Origin: a virus
Strand: one strand, 5' to 3'
IMG/VR virus record: IMGVR_UViG_3300037961_002559
Coordinates: 1 to 37,456 of that record
Length of the DNA stretch: 37,456 nucleotides
Position numbers and translations under genes: made by a program. This document shows, piece after piece, positions 6,652-13,296 of the stretch (position 1 is the first letter of the stretch; each line of letters begins with the position of its first letter). The notes beneath the pieces are model-generated. The model was not told where the DNA came from. It searched no databases and saw only the letters and a program-made list of their open reading frames with translations.

Positions 6652-7254
6652 ATGGATGGGTTTGAAGTATACAAAACTTATCTAGCACTTAAACTACACT
6701 TCTCAAAAGACAACTACAACTTCTTTACATTTAATGGAAAGTCACGTGCTAGTGTGCAGTCTTTTGAGAAGAGAAAGGATAAGTATTTTTTTAAAAAACT
6801 TGGAACTAAATACGACAAAACTGAAATAGTAAATTTTCTAGTTAGTCATTTTATTATAGATGGCAACTGTTGGATTGGTAATATTTCAGTAAACAAATCA
6901 AAGACATACTCTGAATGGAAAAACAAACAACAGAGTATGTCTTTTGTTTTCACTAATGAAATGGATGCATTGTCAGATATACAACAAGACTTTGATTCTT
7001 TATTCAAAGTAACCAATGGACAACATCCTATCATTCTTAAAGAGTATCTAGCAGGGAATGTTAGTTTAGAGAGTATGGTTATACTCCAAAAATTAATTAA
7101 CTATGTCCCATATTTTACAAGTAAAATTTCTGAACCTATTGTTTGGCCTGAGGTCAAAAAACTTGTAGTAAAGTATGAACCTTTCCTGTCTGTAGACAAA
7201 CCTAAATATAAACGAATCTTGATTAACACATGGAATTCTTTGATAACGAAATAA
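6652..7254 (+). CDS. 59: gp59-like helicase loader
   Basis: A 200-residue, mainly helical protein beginning MDGFEVYKTYLALKLHF, followed by YNFFTFNGKSRASVQSFEKR and KDKYFFKKLGTKY. This matches the start of phage T4 gp59 type proteins (T4: 217 residues), which load the gp41 helicase onto gp32-coated forks. The C-terminal half has the KEYLAGNVSLESMVILQKL segment seen in the family as I remember it. The position, one gene before gp32, agrees with T4, where 59 and 32 are adjacent. It overlaps the DUF1825 gene by 25 bp. Confidence 0.8.
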   Translation: MDGFEVYKTYLALKLHFSKDNYNFFTFNGKSRASVQSFEKRKDKYFFKKLGTKYDKTEIVNFLVSHFIIDGNCWIGNISVNKSKTYSEWKNKQQSMSFVFTNEMDALSDIQQDFDSLFKVTNGQHPIILKEYLAGNVSLESMVILQKLINYVPYFTSKISEPIVWPEVKKLVVKYEPFLSVDKPKYKRILINTWNSLITK

Positions 7255-7562
7255 TTCGTTCTGAAGCTGCCGAAATGGTTAGAATATACGAAGACATTCA
7301 AGACCTAATGAAGAGTGAAAAGTTTCGCACTCAAGAGGGTGGGAAACAATACCTTAAACACATGGAAAGACTTCTCGAATTACAAGAGATGATCTACTTT
7401 AGGGCAAAATATTCTGAACATCAAGACGCTAAACAATTTGTAGAAATGTTAGTCAAGACTCTACCATTGGTCTCTAAAGAGGGAGAGACCGATGCTAGTC
7501 AAGTGTTCAAGCGAATGCGTGAAGAAATTGCATCCATGAAAAAGTTCGTCGAAGAACCTTGA
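7230..7562 (+). CDS. DUF1825 family protein, cyanobacterial type (110 aa)
   Basis: The product starts MEFFDNEIIRSEAAEMVRIY and continues as helices with the pattern EGGKQYLKHMERLLELQEMI and a C-terminal FKRMREEIASMKKFVEEP. This is the layout of DUF1825 proteins, which are typical of cyanobacteria (MGFFDSEIV...EAK at the N-terminus). The start overlaps gp59 by 25 bp, and the match of the first residues supports it. The function is unknown in hosts and phages. It is placed between gp59 and gp32, and its TGA stop lies inside the TTGACA of the gp32 promoter. It supports a cyanobacterial host. Confidence 0.75.
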   Translation: MEFFDNEIIRSEAAEMVRIYEDIQDLMKSEKFRTQEGGKQYLKHMERLLELQEMIYFRAKYSEHQDAKQFVEMLVKTLPLVSKEGETDASQVFKRMREEIASMKKFVEEP

Positions 7563-7587
7563 CACCAGTCCCAAGTCCTGGTATTAT
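7559..7587 (+). promoter_or_regulatory. Consensus sigma70-type promoter of gp32
   Basis: A perfect TTGACA (7559-7564), an exact 17-bp spacer and TATTAT (7582-7587). The predicted start is near 7594, leaving a leader of about 50 nt before the gp32 ATG with GGAG at 7634-7637. The stop codon of the preceding gene is embedded in the -35 element. The leader also contains a short repeat of CCAGGTGG/CCCACAGG type, but no clear pseudoknot of the T4 gp32 autoregulation kind was identified. Confidence 0.85.
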
Positions 7588-7644
7588 AGCCAGGTGGTTG
7601 GGAAACCCCACAGGCCAAATACGTACACAATACGGAGAACACAC

Positions 7645-8595
7645 ATGTCTTTTGCTGCACTCAAAAAAAATTCTGCATCTTCCTTCGATAAACTGACTCA
7701 AGAATTGGATAAGATTTCCAACAGTGAGAAGTCTGGAGGTGCTGATGATCGTCTCTGGAAACCAGAACTTGATAAGTCTGGTAATGGTTATGCTGTCATT
7801 CGTTTCCTTCCCGCACCTGAAGGTGAAGATCTGCCATGGGCAAAGGTCTTCAGTCATGCCTTCCAAGGACCTGGAGGTTGGTATATTGAAAATTCTCTGA
7901 CCACTATTAACAAGTCTGATCCCGTTGGTGACTTGAATCGTCAACTGTGGAACAGTGGTCATGACGCTGATAAAGAAGTCGCTCGCAAACAAAAACGTAA
8001 ACTGTCTTACTACAGCAACATCTACGTTGTTCGTGATCCTCTTCATCCTGAGAACGAGGGACGAGTCTTCTTGTTCAAGTATGGTAAGAAGATTCACGAC
8101 AAGATTATTGCTGCAATGCAACCTGAGTTTGAAGATGAAACTCCTATCAATCCGTTTGATTTCTGGCAAGGTGCAGATTTCAAACTGAAGATCAAGAAGG
8201 TTGCAGGTTATTGGAACTATGATTCTTCTGAGTTTGCATCTCAAGGAACTCTTGGTAAGTTTGAGGATGAACAACTGGAAGCAATCTATGCTAAACAGTA
8301 TTCTCTGACTGCATTCACTGATCCTTCTAACTTCAAAACTTTTGATGAGTTGGAGAAACGTCTTGCAGCAGTATTGACTGCTAAATCACAATCACCTCGC
8401 GTTGATATGGAGACTCAAGAAGACGAAGCAGTCTTTGATACTCCTATGGGTGGTGGATTCAACAGTCCCGACATTACTCCACGCGCTGCTGCACCTGTAC
8501 CAGTTCGTGAAGAACCCGTCCAACCGAAGAGTGGTTCTGATGATGAAGATGAAACTCTGAGTTTCTTTGCAAACCTCGCTGAGTTTGATGATTGA
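7645..8595 (+). CDS. 32: Single-stranded DNA-binding protein gp32
   Basis: The start is placed at ATG 7645 with GGAG 8 bp upstream; the frame is open to 7594, but that would overlap the promoter region. The 316-residue product has an N-terminal basic LAST-like patch (SFAALKKNSASSFDKL), the OB-fold core with YAVIRFLPAPEGEDLPW, KRKLSYYSNIYVVRDP and ENEGRVFLFKYGKKIHDKI, and a flexible linker. It ends in the acidic protein-interaction tail (DDEDETLSFFANLAEFDD). T4 gp32 has 301 residues. No cysteine occurs anywhere, so the T4 zinc site (His-Cys3) is absent. It coats ssDNA and recruits gp59 and other replication proteins. Confidence 0.93.
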   Translation: MSFAALKKNSASSFDKLTQELDKISNSEKSGGADDRLWKPELDKSGNGYAVIRFLPAPEGEDLPWAKVFSHAFQGPGGWYIENSLTTINKSDPVGDLNRQLWNSGHDADKEVARKQKRKLSYYSNIYVVRDPLHPENEGRVFLFKYGKKIHDKIIAAMQPEFEDETPINPFDFWQGADFKLKIKKVAGYWNYDSSEFASQGTLGKFEDEQLEAIYAKQYSLTAFTDPSNFKTFDELEKRLAAVLTAKSQSPRVDMETQEDEAVFDTPMGGGFNSPDITPRAAAPVPVREEPVQPKSGSDDEDETLSFFANLAEFDD

Positions 8596-8602
8596 TACAG
8601 AG

Positions 8603-8629
8603 AAGGGGGTCTTAAGACCCCCTTTTTTT
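8603..8629 (+). terminator. Strong rho-independent terminator after gp32
   Basis: A 9-bp stem (AAGGGGGTC 8603-8611, GACCCCCTT 8616-8624) with loop TTAA and a T-run to 8629, starting 7 bp after the gp32 stop. It separates gp32 from the convergent minus-strand gene ending at 8628. Only the + strand side has a T-run, so it mainly serves gp32. The stem core GGGGGTC is the same as in the terminator at 185-209. Confidence 0.92.
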
Positions 8630-9569
8630 ATTCCGATTCTCTGTAACCTTGTCTAGTAATTTTATATGTGGTATCGTATTCTAACAATTCTTCCAGCTCA
8701 GATCTCATGACTGGTAGTACTGAAAGAGTTGGTAAATAGATTGACTTTTTCAAATCATTTAATTGATATTCATATTCTCTATTGGTTATCATAATTAAGT
8801 TGTTTGATGCTGTTGCAGTTTCAGTTACTACTGGGTCATATGATTTTGTATATGTGAAAAACCAATTAGTCCATATTGGAGTTGATAACTCAGTCACTCT
8901 TACTGTTGCATTACCACCATATACTTTTACTACATCACCAACTTTGTAGTTGAGTCCTGGATTTCTAACTGCAGCACTAGTAATGGTTGAACCATTGGAT
9001 ACTATATCTAAAGTCAATCCAGAACCACCGCCACTTTGAGTTATAGTTGAGACGCCATTAGAACTTGCATATCTACCTGTTCCAGAAACGATGGATACAT
9101 TAAGTACCTTTCCACCTTCTGGATTTTTTACTTGTGGAACATAACCAGTTGCATTTTGTGCGGCACTGTTAGTGTATTGTTCTACAATTGTACCGTTTGG
9201 TAATACAACATTACCAGCACTATCTTTTATTTCTATTGTTTCCCAGTGTCTTGGTTTGTCTGCTTGATCTCCATACTTTGAGTCAATATATTGATCAAGT
9301 TCTAGGTCAGCCATAGGCCACTGTTTACATGTATCATGTATGTTGTTGAGTAATAGAATAGTCCAATACCATTCAGAACCTCCTAACTTATCGTAAGCGA
9401 TTGAGTCTGGAGTCTCTCCACCAATAATTGTATATGGTCTTGAGGATGCATAAATTGCATTAAAACTATCTCTAATCCTAACTCTCCTAAAAATATTTTT
9501 AGAGAGTTTTACTCTACCAGGCGTTGTAAAGTCTGGGTATAAAAAGTTTGGTGTTGAGTCGAAAAACAT
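8628..9569 (-). CDS. 53: Baseplate wedge protein gp53 with inserted domain
   Basis: A 313-residue protein. Residues 1-130 (MFFDSTPNFLYPDFTTPGRV, then NIFRRVRIRDSF, a LysM-like GETPDSIAYDKLGGSEWYWTI, and PRHWETIEI) are typical of cyanophage gp53, the wedge protein that joins wedges in the baseplate. The C-terminal part (about 230-313, WTNWFFTYTKS and YEYQLNDLKKSIYLPTL) continues the gp53 fold. Residues about 140-228 look like an insertion: a Gly/Ser-rich beta module with VRNPGLNYKVGDVVKVYGG. T4 gp53 has 196 residues, so the extra length is explained by this insert. It lies 1 bp downstream of gp48 on the minus strand. Confidence 0.85.
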   Translation of the reverse strand: MFFDSTPNFLYPDFTTPGRVKLSKNIFRRVRIRDSFNAIYASSRPYTIIGGETPDSIAYDKLGGSEWYWTILLLNNIHDTCKQWPMADLELDQYIDSKYGDQADKPRHWETIEIKDSAGNVVLPNGTIVEQYTNSAAQNATGYVPQVKNPEGGKVLNVSIVSGTGRYASSNGVSTITQSGGGSGLTLDIVSNGSTITSAAVRNPGLNYKVGDVVKVYGGNATVRVTELSTPIWTNWFFTYTKSYDPVVTETATASNNLIMITNREYEYQLNDLKKSIYLPTLSVLPVMRSELEELLEYDTTYKITRQGYRESE

Positions 9570-9570
9570 A

Positions 9571-10563
9571 TCAGTAACCTGATTCTACGTCTGTGCCAGT
9601 TATGATTTCCATTTCACCGAATGTTAATGACAAGTTATAACCAACTGGATATGGATTACTATCCATTAGATGTGATGCCCATACGTTATCTGGCGTATAC
9701 GAAACCTGGACATTTTTACAAACACATGTTTTGATCTTAGGTAGAGATTGGATTTCGTCTCCTAAAGATTTCCATGATAAGTTAAAGACTTTTGGTACAG
9801 TCAACCATCTATCATTACCACCTTGGTTATCTGTTGGTGTTCCAGTGATATCATCTATGTCTACTCGTCCATCACCAAATCTACCAAAGTTACTTGCTTT
9901 GTTTGGTAGAACAGACTTTCTCATTGTTTTTATGATATGGTGAATTGACTTTTGTTCTCTTTCACTTCTTGGGACGAGTTTCCAATTGAATGTAAACTCT
10001 CTCATACCGATACCACCAAAAACTTGCTCTAGATATGGATTTGCAATTTTACCGTTTAGGTTTTGTGTAATTGCATTGGGGTCCGCTCCAGTTTTTTTAA
10101 GCATATTTAAAAGAACTGATATTTTTCCTGCACCTGCAACGTTTTGTATATTGTCAACTAGACTTGATAGTTCTCCTCCCTTCATTGCATCTGCAGACGC
10201 TTGTATTAATTGGGGTCCAAATTTGCCGAGAACACCTACAGATGTGTCTGTCCATTGTGGGTTGTCTGTATAATTAATATCTTCTGGTATTGGTAATAAT
10301 ACAGTATTTGATTTCTTTAATGTAGTTGAATTAGTAGTAGCAATACTACCACCGAAAATTAAACCAAAAATATTAACACCACTAGAAGGAACAGCTGTAC
10401 TTGATGATGATGTGGTAATACTTGGGGAAGAACTCCTTGCTCTGGGCACAAAGTCACTTATATCTATCTGTAGATAATCAAAATTATCCACAAGGTTAGC
10501 GGGCCATACTAATTCTACTTGTCCTGTATCAAACAGGGAAAAACTTTTAGAGGCTAACGCCAT
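9571..10563 (-). CDS. 48: Baseplate tail-tube cap protein gp48
   Basis: A 330-residue protein in the position and style of gp48, which caps the baseplate hub and starts the tail tube. Visible: an N-terminal SFSLFDTGQVELVWPANL, a low-complexity Ser/Thr linker (residues about 43-60), an internal helical segment with AGKISVLLNMLKKTG, the tube-fold core (MREFTFNWKLVPRSEREQKS, then IIKTMRKSVLP) and a C-terminal SYTPDNVWASH ... YNLSLTFGEMEIIT strand typical of tail-tube-like proteins. T4 gp48 has 364 residues. It is divergent from gp4, and its start codon shares bases with the + strand late promoter at 10561-10569. Confusion with gp54 is possible because the folds are alike. Confidence 0.75.
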   Translation of the reverse strand: MALASKSFSLFDTGQVELVWPANLVDNFDYLQIDISDFVPRARSSSPSITTSSSSTAVPSSGVNIFGLIFGGSIATTNSTTLKKSNTVLLPIPEDINYTDNPQWTDTSVGVLGKFGPQLIQASADAMKGGELSSLVDNIQNVAGAGKISVLLNMLKKTGADPNAITQNLNGKIANPYLEQVFGGIGMREFTFNWKLVPRSEREQKSIHHIIKTMRKSVLPNKASNFGRFGDGRVDIDDITGTPTDNQGGNDRWLTVPKVFNLSWKSLGDEIQSLPKIKTCVCKNVQVSYTPDNVWASHLMDSNPYPVGYNLSLTFGEMEIITGTDVESGY

Positions 10564-10569
10564 AAATAC
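10561..10569 (+). promoter_or_regulatory. Late promoter before gp4
   Basis: CATAAATAC at 10561-10569 contains the ATAAATA core of T4-type late promoters and lies 27 bp before the gp4 ATG. The first three bases are the complement of the minus-strand gp48 start codon. Confidence 0.55.
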
Positions 10570-10595
10570 TTTTATGCAATTTCCTATAGCTATAT

Positions 10596-11033
10596 ATGAA
10601 TACTTTGAAGGGAAAATTCATTCCACGAAATGTTTCAAAGTACAGAGGTGACTATCGAAATATTATTTATCGATCTTCATGGGAGTTAAAATTCATGAAG
10701 TACTGTGATCTTAACAAAAACATTCTTGAGTGGGGTAGTGAAGAAATTGTTATTCCTTATAGATCGCCAATTGACAATAGAGTTCATAGATATTTTGTTG
10801 ACTTTTATATGAAAGTAAAAGACATCAATGGAAACATTCAGAAGTATCTAATTGAAGTGAAACCAAAAAAGCAAACTAAGGAACCAAAACCTCAGAAAAA
10901 AATGACTAAAAAATATATCTATGAAGTTACTGAGTATGCCAAGAACCAAGCGAAGTGGGAGGCAGCAAAAGATTTTTGTGATGATAGAAATTATAGATTC
11001 ATGATAATCACAGAAGACGAACTCAAAGTATGA
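10596..11033 (+). CDS. 4: Head completion protein gp4
   Basis: A 145-residue protein beginning with KGKFIPRNVSKYRGDYRNIIYRSSWE, as in T4 gp4/gp50 (KYIPKHPEKYRGD..NIIYRSGWE). It has features of a TnsA-like PD-(D/E)XK nuclease: YRSSWE with its Glu, EEIVIPYRSPIDNRVHRYFVDF (Asp) and YLIEVKPKKQ (E-x-K). gp4 acts on the filled head before tail joining; nuclease activity is inferred from the motifs. The C-terminus is basic and helical (YAKNQAKWEAAKDFC). The next gene overlaps it by 4 bp (ATGA). No good Shine-Dalgarno is visible before ATG 10596. Confidence 0.88.
   Translation: MNTLKGKFIPRNVSKYRGDYRNIIYRSSWELKFMKYCDLNKNILEWGSEEIVIPYRSPIDNRVHRYFVDFYMKVKDINGNIQKYLIEVKPKKQTKEPKPQKKMTKKYIYEVTEYAKNQAKWEAAKDFCDDRNYRFMIITEDELKV
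10664..10672 (-). promoter_or_regulatory. Possible minus-strand late promoter for gp48-gp53
   Basis: Read on the minus strand, 10672-10664 is CGATAAATA, matching the late-promoter core. It lies about 100 bp upstream of the gp48 start, inside gp4. It is the best candidate for driving the gp48-gp53 pair and would face the + strand late promoter at 10561. Confidence 0.4.
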
Positions 11034-11536
11034 GTATCTTTCAAGAGATAAAAGAATTAGCAGGTAACGAACCCAGATCATATTCTTGGTATCGTGATGC
11101 TGTACGGATGCATTTTCAACAGTCTGATATATATTCGGACTTGTCTGGAATGGAAGAAACAATGATACCATCTCCTGGTAATCTATATCTTTTTGAATAT
11201 AAGGCAACCTATGCAAGAAAATTAAAATTTTATGATGAGTTCCCTTTGGTATATGTTGTTAGTGGTGGTCCAAAATTCATGGGAGCAAATCTACATTATC
11301 TAAGATATAGATCTAGAATGAATGTCATTCTTGGTTTGGAAAATGGTAGAGCTAGATTCCCTAAACAGTGTTATCATAATTATGTTGTTGAAGGACTAGA
11401 AACACCACTATATAAAATAAATAGTGAAGACTATAAGACTGCCATCTTTCTTCCCATTGAGAGTTTTGTTACTAGAAGGAAAGGTATGTATCAACAATAC
11501 AGTAAATCAGCCGTTTGGGGAGAAACATCTCAATGA
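11030..11536 (+). CDS. Conserved phage assembly protein with KFPLV-type motif (168 aa)
   Basis: A 168-residue protein that starts MSIFQEIKELAGNEPRSYSW and contains the pattern GNLYLFEYKATYARKLKFYD followed by EFPLVYVVSGGPKFMGANLHYL. Many T4-like and other marine phages carry proteins with this YD.FPLV...GF.G.NLHYL pattern. I recall some being labelled DNA end protector (gp2), and the T4 map does place gene 2 near gene 4, but the resemblance to T4 gp2 itself cannot be judged here. It is coupled to gp4 upstream and gp54 downstream by ATGA overlaps, so a role in head completion or head-tail joining is plausible. Confidence 0.55.
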   Translation: MSIFQEIKELAGNEPRSYSWYRDAVRMHFQQSDIYSDLSGMEETMIPSPGNLYLFEYKATYARKLKFYDEFPLVYVVSGGPKFMGANLHYLRYRSRMNVILGLENGRARFPKQCYHNYVVEGLETPLYKINSEDYKTAIFLPIESFVTRRKGMYQQYSKSAVWGETSQ

Positions 11537-12351
11537 GAGTTGCAGATAATCAAATACAAATGTCCAACTACTCCGAGTTTAAATCGGTTGCTGGTAGATA
11601 TGGATTTAGTACAAACAATTTCTACGAAGTTAGATTTGAAATAGAACCATCTCATCCTCTGTATAGAGAATTAGCAAAGGATGCTGAGTTGAGTATGACA
11701 GAAAACAAAGAGTTGATGAGACTCTATACAGAAGAAGCATCACTTCCTGGTGTTCAAATTTCTACTGGTGAATATAGGGTTACTAATTCTCCTACACTTA
11801 AGTATGGTTATGGAGCAGTGTTTAGTGAATTTAATACTACATTTTTAATGGATGCCGATTCCAGAATTAAAGGAGTCTTTGATGTCTGGACTAACTGGAT
11901 ATATGGATACACCTCTAGATTAGAACAGGTCATCGGACCATTTTACAGAAGAACACCTAAACTAAGAACAAGATATAGAGATGATTATGCTGTAGATATT
12001 GTAATCATCAAGTATGAAAAGTCTATGAGTAGTCATGCGAATGGACCAGGACAAAATGTTGGTAACTATAGTATTAAAGATATAATACCAGATAGCAGGA
12101 GAGAAGGTGGGACACAATTCTATAAGGCAATTCCTACTTATGCAATGAGGTTGTTCAAAGCATTTCCATCAAATGTTTCGTCGGTAACTTTAAATAATAG
12201 TTCGACTGAATTAAATAAACTCTCGGTTCAGTTTGAGTACGAGACTATGACTACTAGTGTATTGAATGATGGTAAGATCAACGGTTCAATTGAAGATCCT
12301 ATTAACGGTGGTATTAATGTTTTGGATTTAGCTCAGTTCTTCGGATTGTGA
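11533..12351 (+). CDS. 54: Baseplate tail-tube initiator, gp54-like
   Basis: The start is placed at ATG 11533, overlapping the previous stop (ATGA); an in-frame ATG at 11515 is an alternative. The 272-residue product has the tail-tube-like core: a long N-terminal strand (NFYEVRFEIE), a helical insert with ELSMTENKELMRLYTEEA, then LPGVQISTGEYRVTNSPTLK, YGYGAVFSEFNTTFLMDADS, and a FDVWTNWIYG helix, followed by a hairpin with DYAVDIVIIKYEK. This layout is that of proteins that start or continue the inner tube (gp54/gp19 fold). The location between gp4 and gp26 in the hub cluster favours gp54. Confidence 0.65.
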   Translation: MRVADNQIQMSNYSEFKSVAGRYGFSTNNFYEVRFEIEPSHPLYRELAKDAELSMTENKELMRLYTEEASLPGVQISTGEYRVTNSPTLKYGYGAVFSEFNTTFLMDADSRIKGVFDVWTNWIYGYTSRLEQVIGPFYRRTPKLRTRYRDDYAVDIVIIKYEKSMSSHANGPGQNVGNYSIKDIIPDSRREGGTQFYKAIPTYAMRLFKAFPSNVSSVTLNNSSTELNKLSVQFEYETMTTSVLNDGKINGSIEDPINGGINVLDLAQFFGL

Positions 12352-12359
12352 CATAAATA
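12352..12359 (+). promoter_or_regulatory. Late promoter before gp26
   Basis: CATAAATA at 12352-12359 has the late-promoter core. It begins at the base after the gp54 stop codon and lies 34 bp before the gp26 ATG, which has TAGGAA as its likely Shine-Dalgarno. Confidence 0.55.
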
Positions 12360-12393
12360 ATTCAGATAGTAATTCTATATTATAGGAATCGTT

Positions 12394-13113
12394 ATGCCTT
12401 TACCAAAACTTACAGCACCAACATATGAGTTGGAAGTGCCATCGACAGGAAAGAAAATTAAATATAGACCTTTCCTTGTTCGAGAAGAAAAAATTCTTCT
12501 TCTTGCAATGGAGACGGAAGATGAAAAACAAATGGCGGATGCTGTAAAAACTATTCTCCAAAATTGTATTCAAACTTCTAGGTTTAAAGTTGATAATCTT
12601 TCTTTATTTGACATTGAATATATCTTCTTAAATATTCGTGGTAAATCTATTGGTGAGCAAGTGGAACTTACCGTCACTTGTCCAGATGATGGTGAATCAA
12701 CCGTTGATGTTTCTATTGACTTGGATGATATCAAAGTTCAAAAGTCAAAAGAACATACCAATATTTTAAAACTCAATGATAATATTTCGGTTGTAATGAA
12801 ATACCCTAGTGTTGATTTGTTTATTAAAAACAATATGGGTAGTGGACAATCTTCTGAAGTTGATGATGTGTTTGAAATCGCTTCTTTATGTATTGATCAA
12901 ATTGTAGAAGGTGAAGATGTTTATGAATCATCTAACTTTTCAAAGAAAGAACTCATGGAATTCCTTGAGGGTATGGACACCAAACAATTCTTAATGGTTC
13001 AAAAGTTCTTTGAAACAATGCCTAAGTTGTCACACACAATCACCGTAACAAACCCAAACACAAAAGTTAAAAGTGATGTAGTGATTGAGGGTCTATCAAG
13101 TTTTTTCTCGTAG
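12394..13113 (+). CDS. 26: Baseplate hub assembly protein gp26
   Basis: A 239-residue member of the T4 gp26 family (T4: 208 residues). It starts MPLPKLTAPTYELEVPSTGK, continues KIKYRPFLVREEKILLLAME, then KTILQNCIQ, FDIEYIFLNIRGKSIGE, the beta part VELTVTCPDDGE, and a C-terminal helical bundle ending FFETMPKLSHTITVTNPN. The protein is needed to build the baseplate hub. Its last sense codons (AGT TTT TTC TCG TAG) hold a -1 slippery heptamer at 13101-13107, so some ribosomes are expected to continue into gp51. Confidence 0.85.
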   Translation: MPLPKLTAPTYELEVPSTGKKIKYRPFLVREEKILLLAMETEDEKQMADAVKTILQNCIQTSRFKVDNLSLFDIEYIFLNIRGKSIGEQVELTVTCPDDGESTVDVSIDLDDIKVQKSKEHTNILKLNDNISVVMKYPSVDLFIKNNMGSGQSSEVDDVFEIASLCIDQIVEGEDVYESSNFSKKELMEFLEGMDTKQFLMVQKFFETMPKLSHTITVTNPNTKVKSDVVIEGLSSFFS

Positions 13114-13149
13114 CCCTGTCTCATGAAAGTCTTGAGAATTACTACAGGG
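13101..13149 (+). promoter_or_regulatory. Predicted -1 ribosomal frameshift signal (gp26 to gp51)
   Basis: The canonical slippery heptamer T TTT TTC lies at 13101-13107 in the gp26 frame. A 6-nt spacer (13108-13113), which includes the gp26 stop TAG (13111-13113), follows. Then comes a stem CCCTGT (13114-13119) / ACAGGG (13144-13149) with an inner stem CTCA (13120-13123) / TGAG (13133-13136). After slippage the -1 frame is open to 13295 and reads FFLVALSHESLENYYRVNF directly into gp51. The -1 frame has no ATG, GTG or TTG between its previous stop (13086) and ATG 13161. Confidence 0.75.
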
Positions 13150-13160
13150 TAAACTTCAGC

Positions 13161-13295
13161 ATGATGCAACATCACAAATATAGTTTGACAGAACTAGAAG
13201 ATATGATTCCATGGGAAAGAGAAATCTATGTAACCATGTTGGTTGAATACATCAAAGAAGAAAACGAAAGACAAAAGAGTCAACAACAGAGTTAA
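13161..13295 (+). CDS. 51: gp51-like hub assembly protein (stand-alone start, or -1 frameshift extension of gp26)
   Basis: The frame is open from 13089 to TAA 13293-13295. The first standard start is ATG 13161, giving only 44 residues (MMQHHKYSLTELEDMIPWER and a polar tail). However, protein-like sequence begins earlier, with HESLENYYRVNFS at about 13122, which has no start codon and can only be made by -1 frameshifting from gp26 at 13101-13107. The extended form would be a gp26-gp51 fusion of about 300 residues. As I remember cyanophage gp51 annotations, they are short and share the QHHKYSL.E...M.P.ERE pattern. The Shine-Dalgarno for 13161 is weak. Confidence 0.65.
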   Translation: MMQHHKYSLTELEDMIPWEREIYVTMLVEYIKEENERQKSQQQS

Positions 13296-13296
13296 T

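Noticed and set aside
7507-8274. Long minus-strand frame (255 aa) opposite gp32
   Set aside because: It lies antisense to a well-supported gene and has no protein-family features; a shadow frame.
13185-13207. TTGACA followed by TATGAT inside gp51
   Set aside because: The spacer is only 11 bp, too short for a sigma70-type promoter, and the site is inside coding sequence.
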